Part shown: one piece after another, positions 1-7,869 of the stretch | Position numbering within the stretch: the first letter of the stretch is position 1 | Layout of the letters: every line of letters begins with the position of its first letter | NCBI RefSeq assembly: GCF_004570865.1 | Contig: NZ_SPQS01000002.1 | Location: 310,001 to 374,000 of the forward strand | Source: Bradyrhizobium frederickii | Lineage (GTDB): Bacteria; Pseudomonadota; Alphaproteobacteria; Rhizobiales; Xanthobacteraceae | Direction of reading: 5' to 3' | Length of the DNA: 64,000 nt | Program-made: the position numbers and the translations under genes | The notes under the pieces: model-generated | Database searches by the model: none | Told to the model about the DNA's origin: nothing | What the model saw: only the letters and a program-made list of their open reading frames with translations

Positions 1-452
1 GCGTCGGCACCGCGAGTGCGTTCGGCTGGCTGCTCGCCTATTACAAGATCCCGCAGGAGCTGCTGGCCAACGTCTCGACATGGGGCATGGGCGCCGTTGC
101 GGCCGGCTTCTTCATCTCCTTCTGCTTCCTGGTGGTGGGCTGCTTTCTCGACGCCATTCCGGCCATCATCATCGTCGGCACCGTGCTGGAGCCGCTCGCC
201 AAGTCGGTCGATCTCCATCCGGTCCAGTTCGCGATCATTTCCATCGTGTCGCTGGCCTTCGGACTGGTGACGCCACCCTATGGCCTGTGTCTGATGATCG
301 CCTGCTCGATCGCGGGCGTACGGCTGCGCTATGCGCTGAAGGACACGCTGATCATGCTGATCCCGATGCTGCTGGTGCTCGCGGCCGTCATCGTCTGGCC
401 GAGCGTGTCGCTGTTCCTGCCGCGTCTGATCGTGCCGGAGATGCTCAAATGA
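1..452 (+). CDS. TRAP transporter large permease (DctM family), C-terminal part
   Basis: The reading frame is open from base 3, so the gene starts before the window; the last ~149 residues are visible and end at the TGA at 450-452. They are very hydrophobic, with about three membrane segments and the helical pattern and TPPYG segment (V-TPPYGLCL) usual at the C-terminus of DctM/SiaM-type large permeases. Such proteins form the transport channel of tripartite ATP-independent periplasmic transporters, which take up organic acids with a periplasmic binding protein. The binding protein and small permease should lie upstream, outside the window. The substrate cannot be judged from this fragment. 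Confidence 0.85.
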   Translation, partial: VGTASAFGWLLAYYKIPQELLANVSTWGMGAVAAGFFISFCFLVVGCFLDAIPAIIIVGTVLEPLAKSVDLHPVQFAIISIVSLAFGLVTPPYGLCLMIACSIAGVRLRYALKDTLIMLIPMLLVLAAVIVWPSVSLFLPRLIVPEMLK

Positions 453-518
453 GCCTCGGCAAATCAGCTTCCGAGAGCGCGATCCCGCGGACGACGGCCG
501 CGGGACCCGGGCCATTGG

Positions 519-1793
519 CTACAGATTGCTCTCGGTGATCGCGGCGTAGACCATGCTGCGCAGCTCGCGCCGGATCGGGTAGGCGCTCGACGGCAGCACC
601 TGCGTCATGAAGATCGCAATCAGCTCCTCGGCCGGATCGATCCAGAACGAGGTGGTGGCCGCGCCGCCCCAATTGTATTCGCCGGGGCTGCCGGCGATCA
701 GCGTCTCGGCCGGGCGCATCGTCACGGCAAAGCCGAGGCCGAAGCCGATGCCATTATAGGTCGCTTCGGAGAACAGCGAGCGGGATACCTCCGGCAGCGC
801 ATGGCCGCCCGGAATGTGGTTGGTCGTCATCAACGCCAGCGTCTTCGGTCCGATCAGCCTGACACCGCCGAGCTCGCCGCCGTTGAGCAGGGCGCGGCAG
901 AAGGTGAGATAGTCGGCAACCGTCGAGCACAGCCCGCCGCCGCCGGAGATGAACGAGGGCGGGGTGAGGAACGAGCTCGTCGCCGGATCGTCCTGAAGCG
1001 TCAGGCCCTCGCGCCGCTGGCCGGCGTGGAAGGTCATGCCGCCGCCGGGATCGGCGGAATAGCAGGCGGCGAAACGATGCGCCTTCGAAGCGGGCACATG
1101 GAAATCGGTGTCGGTCATGCCGAGTGGGTCGAGGATGCGTGATTTAAGGAACTGCTCGAAAGGCACCCCGGAGATCTTGCCGATGAGATAGCCGAGCACG
1201 TCGGTCGAGACCGAATAGTTCCAGGATTCACCGGGGGAGAATTCCAGCGGGATCTTGGCCAGGCCTTCGATCATGGTCTGCAGCGTGCCCGACTTCTCGA
1301 CTTCGCCGATCTTTTCAGTGCGATAGGCGGCATCGACATTCGAGCGCTGCTGGAAGCCGTAAGTCAGGCCGGAGGTGTGGCGCAGGAGGTCGACGATCAG
1401 CATCGGCCGGGACGGCGGCCGGGTCAGGAAGGCCGGGTAGGTGCCGGCGACGAAGACGCCGAGATCCTTCCATTCCGGAATGTACTTGGCGACGGGCTCG
1501 TCGATCGCGACGAGGCCTTGCTCGACCAGCATCATGAAGGCGACGCTGGTGAGCGGCTTGGTCATGGAATAGATGCGGTAGATGGTGTCGTCCTTCACCG
1601 GCAGCTTGCGCTCGACATCGGCAAGGCCCTGGACCGAGCTGTGCGCGACCTTGCCGCGGCGGTAGACCAGAAGATGCGTGCCCGGGAAGCGGCCGGCATC
1701 GATGTACCGGCTCTTCAGATGCGCATCGATGCGGTCGAGCGCGGCCTTGGACATGCCGACGGATTCGGGCGAGGCGGGGGTGGGCGCGAGCAT
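519..1793 (-). CDS. Class C beta-lactamase-fold serine hydrolase
   Basis: This 424-residue protein belongs to the beta-lactamase/penicillin-binding-protein-like serine hydrolases (Pfam Beta-lactamase), a group that includes esterases and D-aminopeptidases. The catalytic SxxK box is SMTK at residues 76-79; a WNYSVS segment stands where the family's second (YxN) motif occurs, and a WGG near the C-terminus replaces the HxG/KTG box. No clear signal peptide is seen, so it is probably cytoplasmic. The frame stays open to 2021, but the ATG at 1793 is preceded by GGAGGAAACTG and avoids overlap with the divergent dioxygenase gene. The substrate is unknown; a true beta-lactamase is unlikely given the altered third motif. 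Confidence 0.88.
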   Translation of the reverse strand: MLAPTPASPESVGMSKAALDRIDAHLKSRYIDAGRFPGTHLLVYRRGKVAHSSVQGLADVERKLPVKDDTIYRIYSMTKPLTSVAFMMLVEQGLVAIDEPVAKYIPEWKDLGVFVAGTYPAFLTRPPSRPMLIVDLLRHTSGLTYGFQQRSNVDAAYRTEKIGEVEKSGTLQTMIEGLAKIPLEFSPGESWNYSVSTDVLGYLIGKISGVPFEQFLKSRILDPLGMTDTDFHVPASKAHRFAACYSADPGGGMTFHAGQRREGLTLQDDPATSSFLTPPSFISGGGGLCSTVADYLTFCRALLNGGELGGVRLIGPKTLALMTTNHIPGGHALPEVSRSLFSEATYNGIGFGLGFAVTMRPAETLIAGSPGEYNWGGAATTSFWIDPAEELIAIFMTQVLPSSAYPIRRELRSMVYAAITESNL

Positions 1794-1956
1794 CAGTTTC
1801 CTCCGGGCAGTTCTTTCGGTTCGTTGATAGCGAAATGACGGCCTCATTCCAAGCCGCTCGCGCTTAACGCAGGGGGCCCGGCTGGTGTAGGCTGCCCTCT
1901 GGAACGCCTCCAAGGAGCCCCCGGGGGCGAACGAGAAGAACACAGGGCAAGCCATC

Positions 1957-2874
1957 ATGACCCAGTTCAACGAGACCGATCTTACCGAAGCCGTCGTCAA
2001 GAGCTTCGACAGCACCCCCAATCCCCGCGCGAAATTCCTGCTCCAGGAATTGGTGAAGTCGCTGCACGATTACGTGAGCAAGACCGGCCTGACCTTCGAG
2101 GAATGGGACTACGCCATCGATTTCCTGACCCGCACCGGGCAGAAATGCACCGACACGCGCCAGGAATTCATCCTCCTGTCCGACGTGCTCGGCGTGTCCA
2201 TGCTGGTCGACGCGGTCAACCATCGCGACCGCGAGGGCGCGACACAGACCACCGTGCTGGGCCCGTTCTATGTCGGCGAGCACAAGGTGACCGCGCACGG
2301 CACCGACATCTCGCCGCACAACCAGACCGGCGAGAAGATGTTCGTGCAAAGCCGCGTTACGGATCTGAAGGGCAAGCCGCTCGCCAACGTCCCCGTCGAC
2401 GTCTGGCATGCCGATGATGACGGCTTCTACGATTCACAGAAACCGAACTATGACGAAGTCGGCGCCTCGGCGCGGGCGCGCTTCATCACCGACAATGACG
2501 GCCGCTTCTTCTTCCGCACCATCCTGCCTTGCAGCTATCCGATTCCGACCGACGGCCCGGTCGGCGAGATGATCGTACAGACGGGCCGCCATCCGATGCG
2601 CCCCGCGCATGTGCACTTCCTGGTCAATGCCAAGGGCTTTGAGCCGCTGATCACCCACGTCTTCATCGGCGGCGACAAATATCTGGATTCCGACGTGGTG
2701 TTCGGCGTGAAGGACGATCTCATCGCCAAGGTCGAGCCGCGCAACGACCCTGAAATGCCGGACGGCACGAAGGCGAGCGGGACGTGGCACCTGATGACTT
2801 ACGAATTCCACCTCAAGCCCGGCGGCGGCATGGCGCCGAAGCCGCTGGGGGTGAAGGCGACCGAGCCGGCGTGA
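1957..2874 (+). CDS. Intradiol ring-cleavage dioxygenase, hydroxyquinol 1,2-dioxygenase type
   Basis: This 305-residue protein has the N-terminal helical dimerisation domain and the C-terminal beta-sandwich of catechol/hydroxyquinol 1,2-dioxygenases. The non-heme Fe(III) ligands are all present with the family spacing: Tyr158, Tyr194, His218 and His220. The enzyme opens the ring of a catechol-type substrate between the hydroxyls; overall resemblance favours hydroxyquinol (giving maleylacetate) over catechol, but this is inferred from family resemblance. It is divergent from the serine hydrolase, with ~160 bp between them for two promoters. Codons 81-104 are duplicated exactly at 4793-4865. 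A LysR gene follows on the opposite strand. Confidence 0.9.
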   Translation: MTQFNETDLTEAVVKSFDSTPNPRAKFLLQELVKSLHDYVSKTGLTFEEWDYAIDFLTRTGQKCTDTRQEFILLSDVLGVSMLVDAVNHRDREGATQTTVLGPFYVGEHKVTAHGTDISPHNQTGEKMFVQSRVTDLKGKPLANVPVDVWHADDDGFYDSQKPNYDEVGASARARFITDNDGRFFFRTILPCSYPIPTDGPVGEMIVQTGRHPMRPAHVHFLVNAKGFEPLITHVFIGGDKYLDSDVVFGVKDDLIAKVEPRNDPEMPDGTKASGTWHLMTYEFHLKPGGGMAPKPLGVKATEPA

Positions 2875-2890
2875 GGGCTCGGTATTTCCG

Positions 2891-3793
2891 TCATCCCCCG
2901 ATGTAGGCTGCCAACTCGTCGGGCGTTCCCTTCGGAAAGGCCTCCTTCAGATAATCGAGGAAGGCGGAGACGCGCGCACTGAGCAATCGCCGCGAGGGAT
3001 AGAGCGTCCATAGGGTGATGTCGGATCTCTCGACATCACCCCAGCGGACCAGTGTGCCGGCGGCGAGATCGTGGCTGACGAGCGACAAAGGCAGCCGTGC
3101 GACGCCGATGCCGGCTCGAATGGCGTCGCGAACCATCATCAGCGAAGACAGGCGAAGCACGGGATCGACCGCTATGCGCGACGTGCCGCTTGGTCGCCTG
3201 ATGTCCCAGGCCGCACCATCGTCCACCGTTCCGCGCACGACGGCTGGAACGGCGAGATGGCCATTTGGCCGCTTTAGCGTGGGGCTGGCTACGACCACCA
3301 GTCGGTCGCGCAAGAAGATGCGGCCGACCAGGCTTTCATCCGGATCGGGATTGACCCGGATCGCGAGGTCGAAACCTTCCTCGATCATATCGACGTACCG
3401 ATCATCCGTGGTGACTTCCAGTCGGACCTGCGGATGCCTGAGCGCGAAGCCGGCCGCGAGACGGCCCATGGCGGTTTGGGAAAAGAGCATGGGAGCGCTG
3501 ATCCGCAATCGGCCCTTGGGCTTGTCCCCGCCCGCAGCGATCGCTGCCGCTGTCTCGTCGAGCTCGGTGAGGAGTGCGCCGGTCCGCTCGTAGAGCGCGC
3601 GTCCTTCCTGGGTCAGCTTGAGAGTGCGCCCGCCGCGTTCGAAGAGGCGCAAATCGAGGCTATTCTCGAGTTCGGACACGCGCCGGGACAAGGTCGCTTT
3701 CGGACGTCCCGCGGCGCGCGCGGCCTTTCCGAACCCTCCATGCCGGGCGACGAGATTGAAGTCGGCAAGCGCAAGCAATTCCATCTGTTCCAT
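2891..3793 (-). CDS. LysR-family transcriptional regulator
   Basis: This 300-residue protein has the N-terminal winged helix-turn-helix of LysR regulators (about residues 7-65; ...RHGGFGKAARAAG..., then ATLSRRVSELE in the recognition helix) and a C-terminal periplasmic-binding-protein-like effector domain. The length is standard for the family. Its start (ATG at 3793) lies 92 bp from the start of the divergent NmrA-like gene, the usual arrangement for a LysR protein and its target, so that gene is the likely target. The dioxygenase on the other side ends convergently. The effector is unknown. Confidence 0.92.
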   Translation of the reverse strand: MEQMELLALADFNLVARHGGFGKAARAAGRPKATLSRRVSELENSLDLRLFERGGRTLKLTQEGRALYERTGALLTELDETAAAIAAGGDKPKGRLRISAPMLFSQTAMGRLAAGFALRHPQVRLEVTTDDRYVDMIEEGFDLAIRVNPDPDESLVGRIFLRDRLVVVASPTLKRPNGHLAVPAVVRGTVDDGAAWDIRRPSGTSRIAVDPVLRLSSLMMVRDAIRAGIGVARLPLSLVSHDLAAGTLVRWGDVERSDITLWTLYPSRRLLSARVSAFLDYLKEAFPKGTPDELAAYIGG

Positions 3794-3885
3794 CCATGAG
3801 ACGATCTGTCCAAATATAGCGGCTATCGGCTCGCATGTGGATCGCTAATTTCCGGGTGTCTCAACAACCAAACCGGAGAAATCTC

Positions 3886-4755
3886 ATGACTATCCTCGTT
3901 ACCGGCGCAACCGGCACGATTGGCCGCCAGGTCGTCGAGCAGCTCGTCAAGCGTGGCGCCGATGTGCGCGCTCTGGTCCGGGATCCCGCGAAGGCCAACC
4001 TGCCGGCCGGCGTCGCCGTCGCCCAGGGCGACTTGCTGGACGTCGAGTCCCTGCGCAACGCGCTCTCTGGCGTCTCGACGCTGTTTCTGCTCAACGCCGT
4101 GGTGCCGGAGGAATTTACTCAGGCGCTGACTGCGCTCAATCTTGCCCGCGAGGCCGGCATCGAGCGCATGGTCTATCTGTCGGTCATTCACAGTGACCGC
4201 TACGTGAACGTGCCGCACTTCGCCGGCAAGTTCGGCGTCGAGCGCATGATCGAGCAGATGAGCTTCAACGCGACCATCCTGCGCCCCGCCTATTTCATGA
4301 ACAACGAGCTCATGATCAAGGAGGCCGTCACAGGATACGGCGTTTACCCCATGCCGATCGGCAGCAAGGGACTTGCGATGATCGACGCGCGCGATATCGG
4401 CGAGATCGCGGCGATCGAGTTGATCCGCCGCGAGAGGTCCGCCACGCCGCTTCCGCTCGTGCGACTCAATCTCGTTGGTCCCGATACCATCACCGGTGCC
4501 AAGGCTGCCGCAATCTGGTCGGACGTGCTCGGGCGCACGATCGCCTATGGCGGTGACGACACCGCGGGCTTCGAGAAGAACCTCAGACGTTTCATGCCCA
4601 GCTGGATGGCCTTCGACATGCGGGTGATGAGCGAGCGCTTCCTCACGGAGGGAATGATTCCCGAGGCCGGCGACGTCAAGCGTCTGACCGACATGCTAGG
4701 CCGTCCCTTGCGCTCCTATCGCGATTTCGTCGCCGAGATCGCGGCGTCCCTCTGA
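3886..4755 (+). CDS. NmrA-like NAD(P)-binding oxidoreductase (atypical SDR)
   Basis: This 289-residue protein opens with a Rossmann fold and the motif GATGTIG at residues 7-13, typical of NmrA/SDR_a5-type atypical short-chain dehydrogenases, a group with quinone oxidoreductases and redox sensors. There is no YxxxK catalytic pair of the classical SDR kind in the usual place. The start is the ATG at 3886, preceded by CCGGAGAAATCTC. It is divergent from the LysR gene and probably controlled by it. It may be a quinone or azo-type reductase responding to electrophiles; the substrate is not predictable. Confidence 0.85.
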   Translation: MTILVTGATGTIGRQVVEQLVKRGADVRALVRDPAKANLPAGVAVAQGDLLDVESLRNALSGVSTLFLLNAVVPEEFTQALTALNLAREAGIERMVYLSVIHSDRYVNVPHFAGKFGVERMIEQMSFNATILRPAYFMNNELMIKEAVTGYGVYPMPIGSKGLAMIDARDIGEIAAIELIRRERSATPLPLVRLNLVGPDTITGAKAAAIWSDVLGRTIAYGGDDTAGFEKNLRRFMPSWMAFDMRVMSERFLTEGMIPEAGDVKRLTDMLGRPLRSYRDFVAEIAASL

Positions 4756-4792
4756 GGGCTGGCATGAGGGCGCGTGGCTGCGTCGCTCGCCA

Positions 4793-4865
4793 TCCATGCT
4801 GGTCGACGCGGTCAACCATCGCGACCGCGAGGGCGCGACACAGACCACCGTGCTGGGCCCGTTCT
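4793..4865 (+). repeat. Exact 73-bp duplicate of an internal part of the dioxygenase gene
   Basis: These 73 bases are identical to 2197-2269, which encode residues 81-104 of the intradiol dioxygenase. The reading phase is kept: from the ATG at 4796 the frame gives 25 codons matching the dioxygenase until TCT ACC TGA. It is a gene fragment with no expected function. The two copies are direct repeats about 2.6 kb apart and enclose the end of the dioxygenase gene, the LysR gene and the NmrA-like gene. Confidence 0.97.
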
Positions 4866-4923
4866 CTACCTGAGCCCAAGTCAACTTAAGTATGGCCACT
4901 TCATACCTGCGTGCGATGGCGCC

Positions 4924-5035
4924 CACCAAGTGCTTGGTGCTACCGATACATCCAGAGTGAAAAGCAACGGAACCGGCCCTGCGAGCCGGCATTTGCGGGA
5001 CAAGGCCGGCGGCGTAGTGCCCGCCGGCCCTTCTT
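4924..5035 (+). ncRNA. Possible small RNA or terminator region (two hairpins)
   Basis: Two hairpins stand in a gene-free stretch. The first is CACCAAG-TG-CTTGGTG (4924-4939). The second has the perfect 9-bp stem GGCCGGCGG/CCGCCGGCC (5004-5012 with 5021-5029) and is followed by CTTCTT, which resembles a weak intrinsic terminator on the plus strand. It could end a transcript from the NmrA-like gene or a short independent RNA. No promoter could be assigned, so the RNA call is speculative. Confidence 0.3.
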
Positions 5036-5099
5036 CCGATCCAGCGGCACTTTGCCGCTCAACCAATGCTACCGCCCTGGTTGGTGCAGAAAGTACGCC

Positions 5100-5258
5100 A
5101 TGAGAAACATCGCCGATCTTCTGATGCGGTTCTGGCAGCCGGCCCCCACGTCCCAGACTCAGGTTGCGACTGCGGTTCAAAACCGAGATCGATCCAGCAT
5201 GGCAGAATTTGTTCGTATCCTGCAGACCTACGATCAAGCCCAGTCGGGCAGGAATTAG
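5100..5258 (+). CDS. Candidate small protein (52 aa), unknown
   Basis: An ATG at 5100 opens a 52-codon frame beginning MRNIADLLMRFWQPAP and rich in Gln and Thr. There is no recognised domain, no signal peptide and only a weak purine stretch upstream (GCAGAAAG). The amino-acid composition looks protein-like rather than random, but there is no further support. It lies between the 73-bp repeat and another small-gene candidate on the other strand. Confidence 0.35.
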   Translation: MRNIADLLMRFWQPAPTSQTQVATAVQNRDRSSMAEFVRILQTYDQAQSGRN

Positions 5259-5396
5259 GGGCGACCGCGTCGGCCCGTGATAACCGCCGTTCAGGGTCAT
5301 TCGGGTCGACGTGACCGCATCGCTCGACCGGGCCCGTCAGGGGAGAAATCTTGAAGGCTCGGATCTAGTCTGAGCAACGCACAATGCGTTGCACTA

Positions 5397-5603
5397 TCAT
5401 CGATCGCGATTGGGAACCCATTCCTCCGCGTTAACGTCCCAATGATGTGTGTCGTCGAAGTGCTTCCAGGGTGGCCGCCTTCGCTTGGTTTCATCGTCCT
5501 GTCGGCTTGCATTCGACGCGCGGAGTCTGACGACCAGCGCTCCAGCCATCATCACCCATTCACGAGCGCTATATCGGGAGTTCCATTTGATTGCCGCGAA
5601 CAT
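5397..5603 (-). CDS. Small hypothetical protein (68 aa) with strong ribosome-binding site
   Basis: The frame encodes 68 residues, starting MFAAIKWNSRYSAREW and ending in a charged, Trp- and His-rich tail (PPWKHFDDTHHWDVNAEEW). What supports it is the ribosome-binding site: the ATG at 5603 is preceded on the minus strand by GAAGGAGGCATCCA, a near-perfect Shine-Dalgarno sequence six bases away. No family was recognised, and there is no clear membrane segment. It is likely a real small gene of unknown function. Confidence 0.55.
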   Translation of the reverse strand: MFAAIKWNSRYSAREWVMMAGALVVRLRASNASRQDDETKRRRPPWKHFDDTHHWDVNAEEWVPNRDR

Positions 5604-5892
5604 TGGATGCCTCCTTCAAATAAGAAGCTTTCGCTACATTAGCCCGGCCAAGAACACAGGAATGTAAACCACTTCACAGTCAGTCGGCATCTTCGACATG
5701 GCCGCGGGCGATCTCACTGCGCGATGGCCGCACTATGTTCGCACGATATTGCGGCGTCCGGCTCAGGTCACGCTGCCGCGCGATCAAAACACACGCGACG
5801 AAACGTAGCATTGTACTTGTACGCGAAGACGCGTCCTTCTGACAGAGTGCATGTCAGCGCGGGTGGGCTGTGCGCTCGATAGAGGTCAGCGC
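5604..5892. other. Gene-poor stretch without a supported gene
   Basis: No convincing gene was found here. A 36-codon plus-strand frame starts at 5698 (MAAGDLTARW) but has no ribosome-binding site or family resemblance. The region is less GC-rich than its surroundings and probably holds promoters for the two small genes on either side. Confidence 0.4.
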
Positions 5893-6015
5893 ATGCTTGA
5901 GCTTTGGAACAGCTGGTACGACACCCTGGTCTCGGTGGAGGCGCTTGCAACGGTCATCGTCATTGTCCTAGTGGCTGCGGGCGCCATTACGCTGGCGGAG
6001 AGTCGGCGGCGATAA
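5893..6015 (+). CDS. Small single-pass membrane protein (40 aa), unknown
   Basis: A 40-codon frame starts at the ATG at 5893, preceded by AGAGGTCAGCGC at good spacing. The product has a short N-terminal amphipathic part (MLELWNSWYDTLV), one strongly hydrophobic segment (about residues 17-35, rich in Val, Ile and Ala) and a basic tail ESRRR, consistent with an N-out/C-in single-pass inner-membrane peptide. No function is assignable. It ends just before the 3' end of the convergent phosphatase-kinase gene. Confidence 0.55.
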   Translation: MLELWNSWYDTLVSVEALATVIVIVLVAAGAITLAESRRR

Positions 6016-6072
6016 ACGCGTCCGACAAAAGATTGATCTAGGAGACCCTGACCCTTCCGCCCTTAGGTCGTC

Positions 6073-7809
6073 CTATCGCGCGTGCAGCAGCGCCAGCAGC
6101 ACGACCACCGCGCAGGCGAGGGCTGCCGAGGTCAGCTTCCAGAACATCAGCGGGCTGCGCTCGAGGAGCGGCGTGATCCGCGTGTCGAGATAGGCCGGAT
6201 TGGGCGTGCGCAGCTCGAACACGAATTCGGAAAGATCCTCGTGCCGCTTGTAGGGATCGGGATGCAGGGCGCGCCGGAGCGCGCCGTCGACCCAGGCCGG
6301 CACGTTGCGGTCATCGTCGGCCGGGCGGTATTTGAGCCGCCGCACGTCCGCCTTGCGGCGGATCCTGGCGATCTGGGCGCCGTAGGGCAGCTTTCCCGTC
6401 AGCATCTGGTAGCAGATCACGGCCAGCGAAAACATGTCGGAGCGCGGCGAGCCGCCCTGTCCGAGAAAGTACTCCGGCGCCGTGTACTGCATCGTTCCCA
6501 GGATTTCGCCGGCCTCGTCCGGCGGCGCGGCCTCGGCGACGCCGGCGACCCTGACCGATCCGAAGTCGATGATCTTTGCGGTGCCGGTCTTGTCAATCAG
6601 GATGTTGTCGGGCCTGAGGTCCTGGTGCAGCATCTCCATGCGGTGAAAGGCGCGCAGGCCCGCGGCGATCTGCTCAATGATGCCGCGCACGGTTTCGAGA
6701 TCGGGGCGCGGATTGTCGGTCATCCACTGCTTCAATGTCTGCCCCTCGACGAATTCCGTCGCGACGTAGAGATAGCTGCGGCGGCGCGATTGCGATAGCG
6801 GCTTCAGCACGTGCGGGCTGTCGATCCGGCGCGCGATCCATTCCTCCATCAGGAAGCGCTTGAGATAGGCGGCGTTGTCGCGCAGATCGACCGAGGGCAG
6901 CTTGAGCGCGACCGGCTGCTCGGTCTCGTTATCGACCGCAAGGTAGATATGGCTGCGGCTGCTGCCGTGGATCTCGCGGACGATCCGGTAGCCGTCGAAG
7001 ATCGCCCGCGGCTCCGGCAGCGCGGGAAGCGGCAATTCCGCGGTCTGATTGAAGATGCCGGCCGGCTCGCGCTGCGGCACCGCATCGATGCGAATGATCT
7101 GGACGGTGATGTTGTCGTCGCTGCCGCGCCGGTAGGCTTCCTCGACGATCGCCCTGGCCGCTCCGTCGAGCTCGGCGGCATGCTCGCTCAGCGCGCTCGT
7201 GACGAAACGCGCGTCGACGAATTCGTAGGCGCCGTCGGTTGCCAGCAGGAAGGTGTCGCCGGCTTCGACCTCGAACGCCTGGTAGTCGATCTCGAGCTGC
7301 GGATTGATGCCGAGCGCGCGGCCGAGATAGGTCTGCTCGGACGAGACAATGATGCGGTGATCGTCGGTCAGCTGCTCCAGCGCCTTGCCGGCGACGCGGT
7401 AGATGCGGCAATCGCCGACATGAAAGATGTGCGCAGTGGTCGCCTTGATGACCATGGCGCTGAGCGTGCAGACATAGCCCTTGTCGCGGTCATAGGCGTA
7501 TTGACTCTTGCGCGTCTGCGCGTGCAGCCAGGAATTGGTGGCATTCAGCACGCGGCGGGCGGACGTCTTCACCGTCCAGGATTCCGACGTGCAGTAATAG
7601 TCCATCAGGAAGCTCTTGACCGCCGACTCGCTGGCGATCTGGCTCACGCTGCTGCTCGAGATGCCGTCGGCGAGGACCGCAGCAATTCCCTTCAGGCTGA
7701 GCAGCGGCTCCTGCGGAATCAGGACGCCATGAAAATCCTGGTTGACGGGCTTGCGACCCTTGTCGGAGTGCTGGCCGACCGAAATCAGGAGTCCGCGGGT
7801 CATCGTCAT
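6073..7809 (-). CDS. Bifunctional PP2C-type phosphatase / Ser-Thr protein kinase with C-terminal membrane anchor
   Basis: One ~578-residue polypeptide joins two opposing enzymes. Residues ~8-242 form a PP2C (PPM) phosphatase with metal-binding acidic residues in NQD (D25), ADG (D48), ATDG (D192) and SDDN (D231). Residues ~270-540 form a Hanks-type kinase with Lys303 (VALK), catalytic HQD (395-397, D397; Gln replaces the usual Arg), DFG (415-417) and an APE segment. A hydrophobic segment at the C-terminus (...ACAVVVLLALL...) anchors it in the membrane, kinase inside. It follows the FNT channel gene on the same strand (60 bp), so it may control nitrogen transport by phosphorylation; the target is unknown. 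GTG 7812, ATG 7809 and ATG 7803 are all possible starts. Confidence 0.9.
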   Translation of the reverse strand: MTMTRGLLISVGQHSDKGRKPVNQDFHGVLIPQEPLLSLKGIAAVLADGISSSSVSQIASESAVKSFLMDYYCTSESWTVKTSARRVLNATNSWLHAQTRKSQYAYDRDKGYVCTLSAMVIKATTAHIFHVGDCRIYRVAGKALEQLTDDHRIIVSSEQTYLGRALGINPQLEIDYQAFEVEAGDTFLLATDGAYEFVDARFVTSALSEHAAELDGAARAIVEEAYRRGSDDNITVQIIRIDAVPQREPAGIFNQTAELPLPALPEPRAIFDGYRIVREIHGSSRSHIYLAVDNETEQPVALKLPSVDLRDNAAYLKRFLMEEWIARRIDSPHVLKPLSQSRRRSYLYVATEFVEGQTLKQWMTDNPRPDLETVRGIIEQIAAGLRAFHRMEMLHQDLRPDNILIDKTGTAKIIDFGSVRVAGVAEAAPPDEAGEILGTMQYTAPEYFLGQGGSPRSDMFSLAVICYQMLTGKLPYGAQIARIRRKADVRRLKYRPADDDRNVPAWVDGALRRALHPDPYKRHEDLSEFVFELRTPNPAYLDTRITPLLERSPLMFWKLTSAALACAVVVLLALLHAR

Positions 7810-7818
7810 CACCAGGAG

Positions 7819-7853
7819 AGGGGAGCCTCACCCTGCTCGGGCGAGGCTCCCCT
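7819..7853 (-). promoter_or_regulatory. Perfect 11-bp hairpin between channel and phosphatase-kinase genes
   Basis: AGGGGAGCCTC (7819-7829) pairs exactly with GAGGCTCCCCT (7843-7853) across a 13-base loop. It lies after the FNT stop codon and 10-16 bases before the candidate starts of the kinase gene, with no T tract. It could stabilise the channel mRNA, partly terminate transcription, or limit translation of the kinase, whose ribosome-binding site is otherwise poor. Confidence 0.6.
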
Positions 7854-7869
7854 GTCGAGACGGATTCGA

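Noticed and set aside
519..672. Beta-lactamase resistance gene
   Set aside because: The hydrolase has SMTK but lacks a KTG-type third motif and a signal peptide; esterase or peptidase activity is more likely.
2197..4865. Composite transposon bounded by the 73-bp direct repeats
   Set aside because: The repeats are coding fragments without inverted ends, and no transposase or integrase lies between them.
4881..5300. 139-codon minus-strand frame in the gene-poor stretch
   Set aside because: No ribosome-binding site, no family resemblance, and it crosses the terminator-like hairpin; composition looks non-coding.
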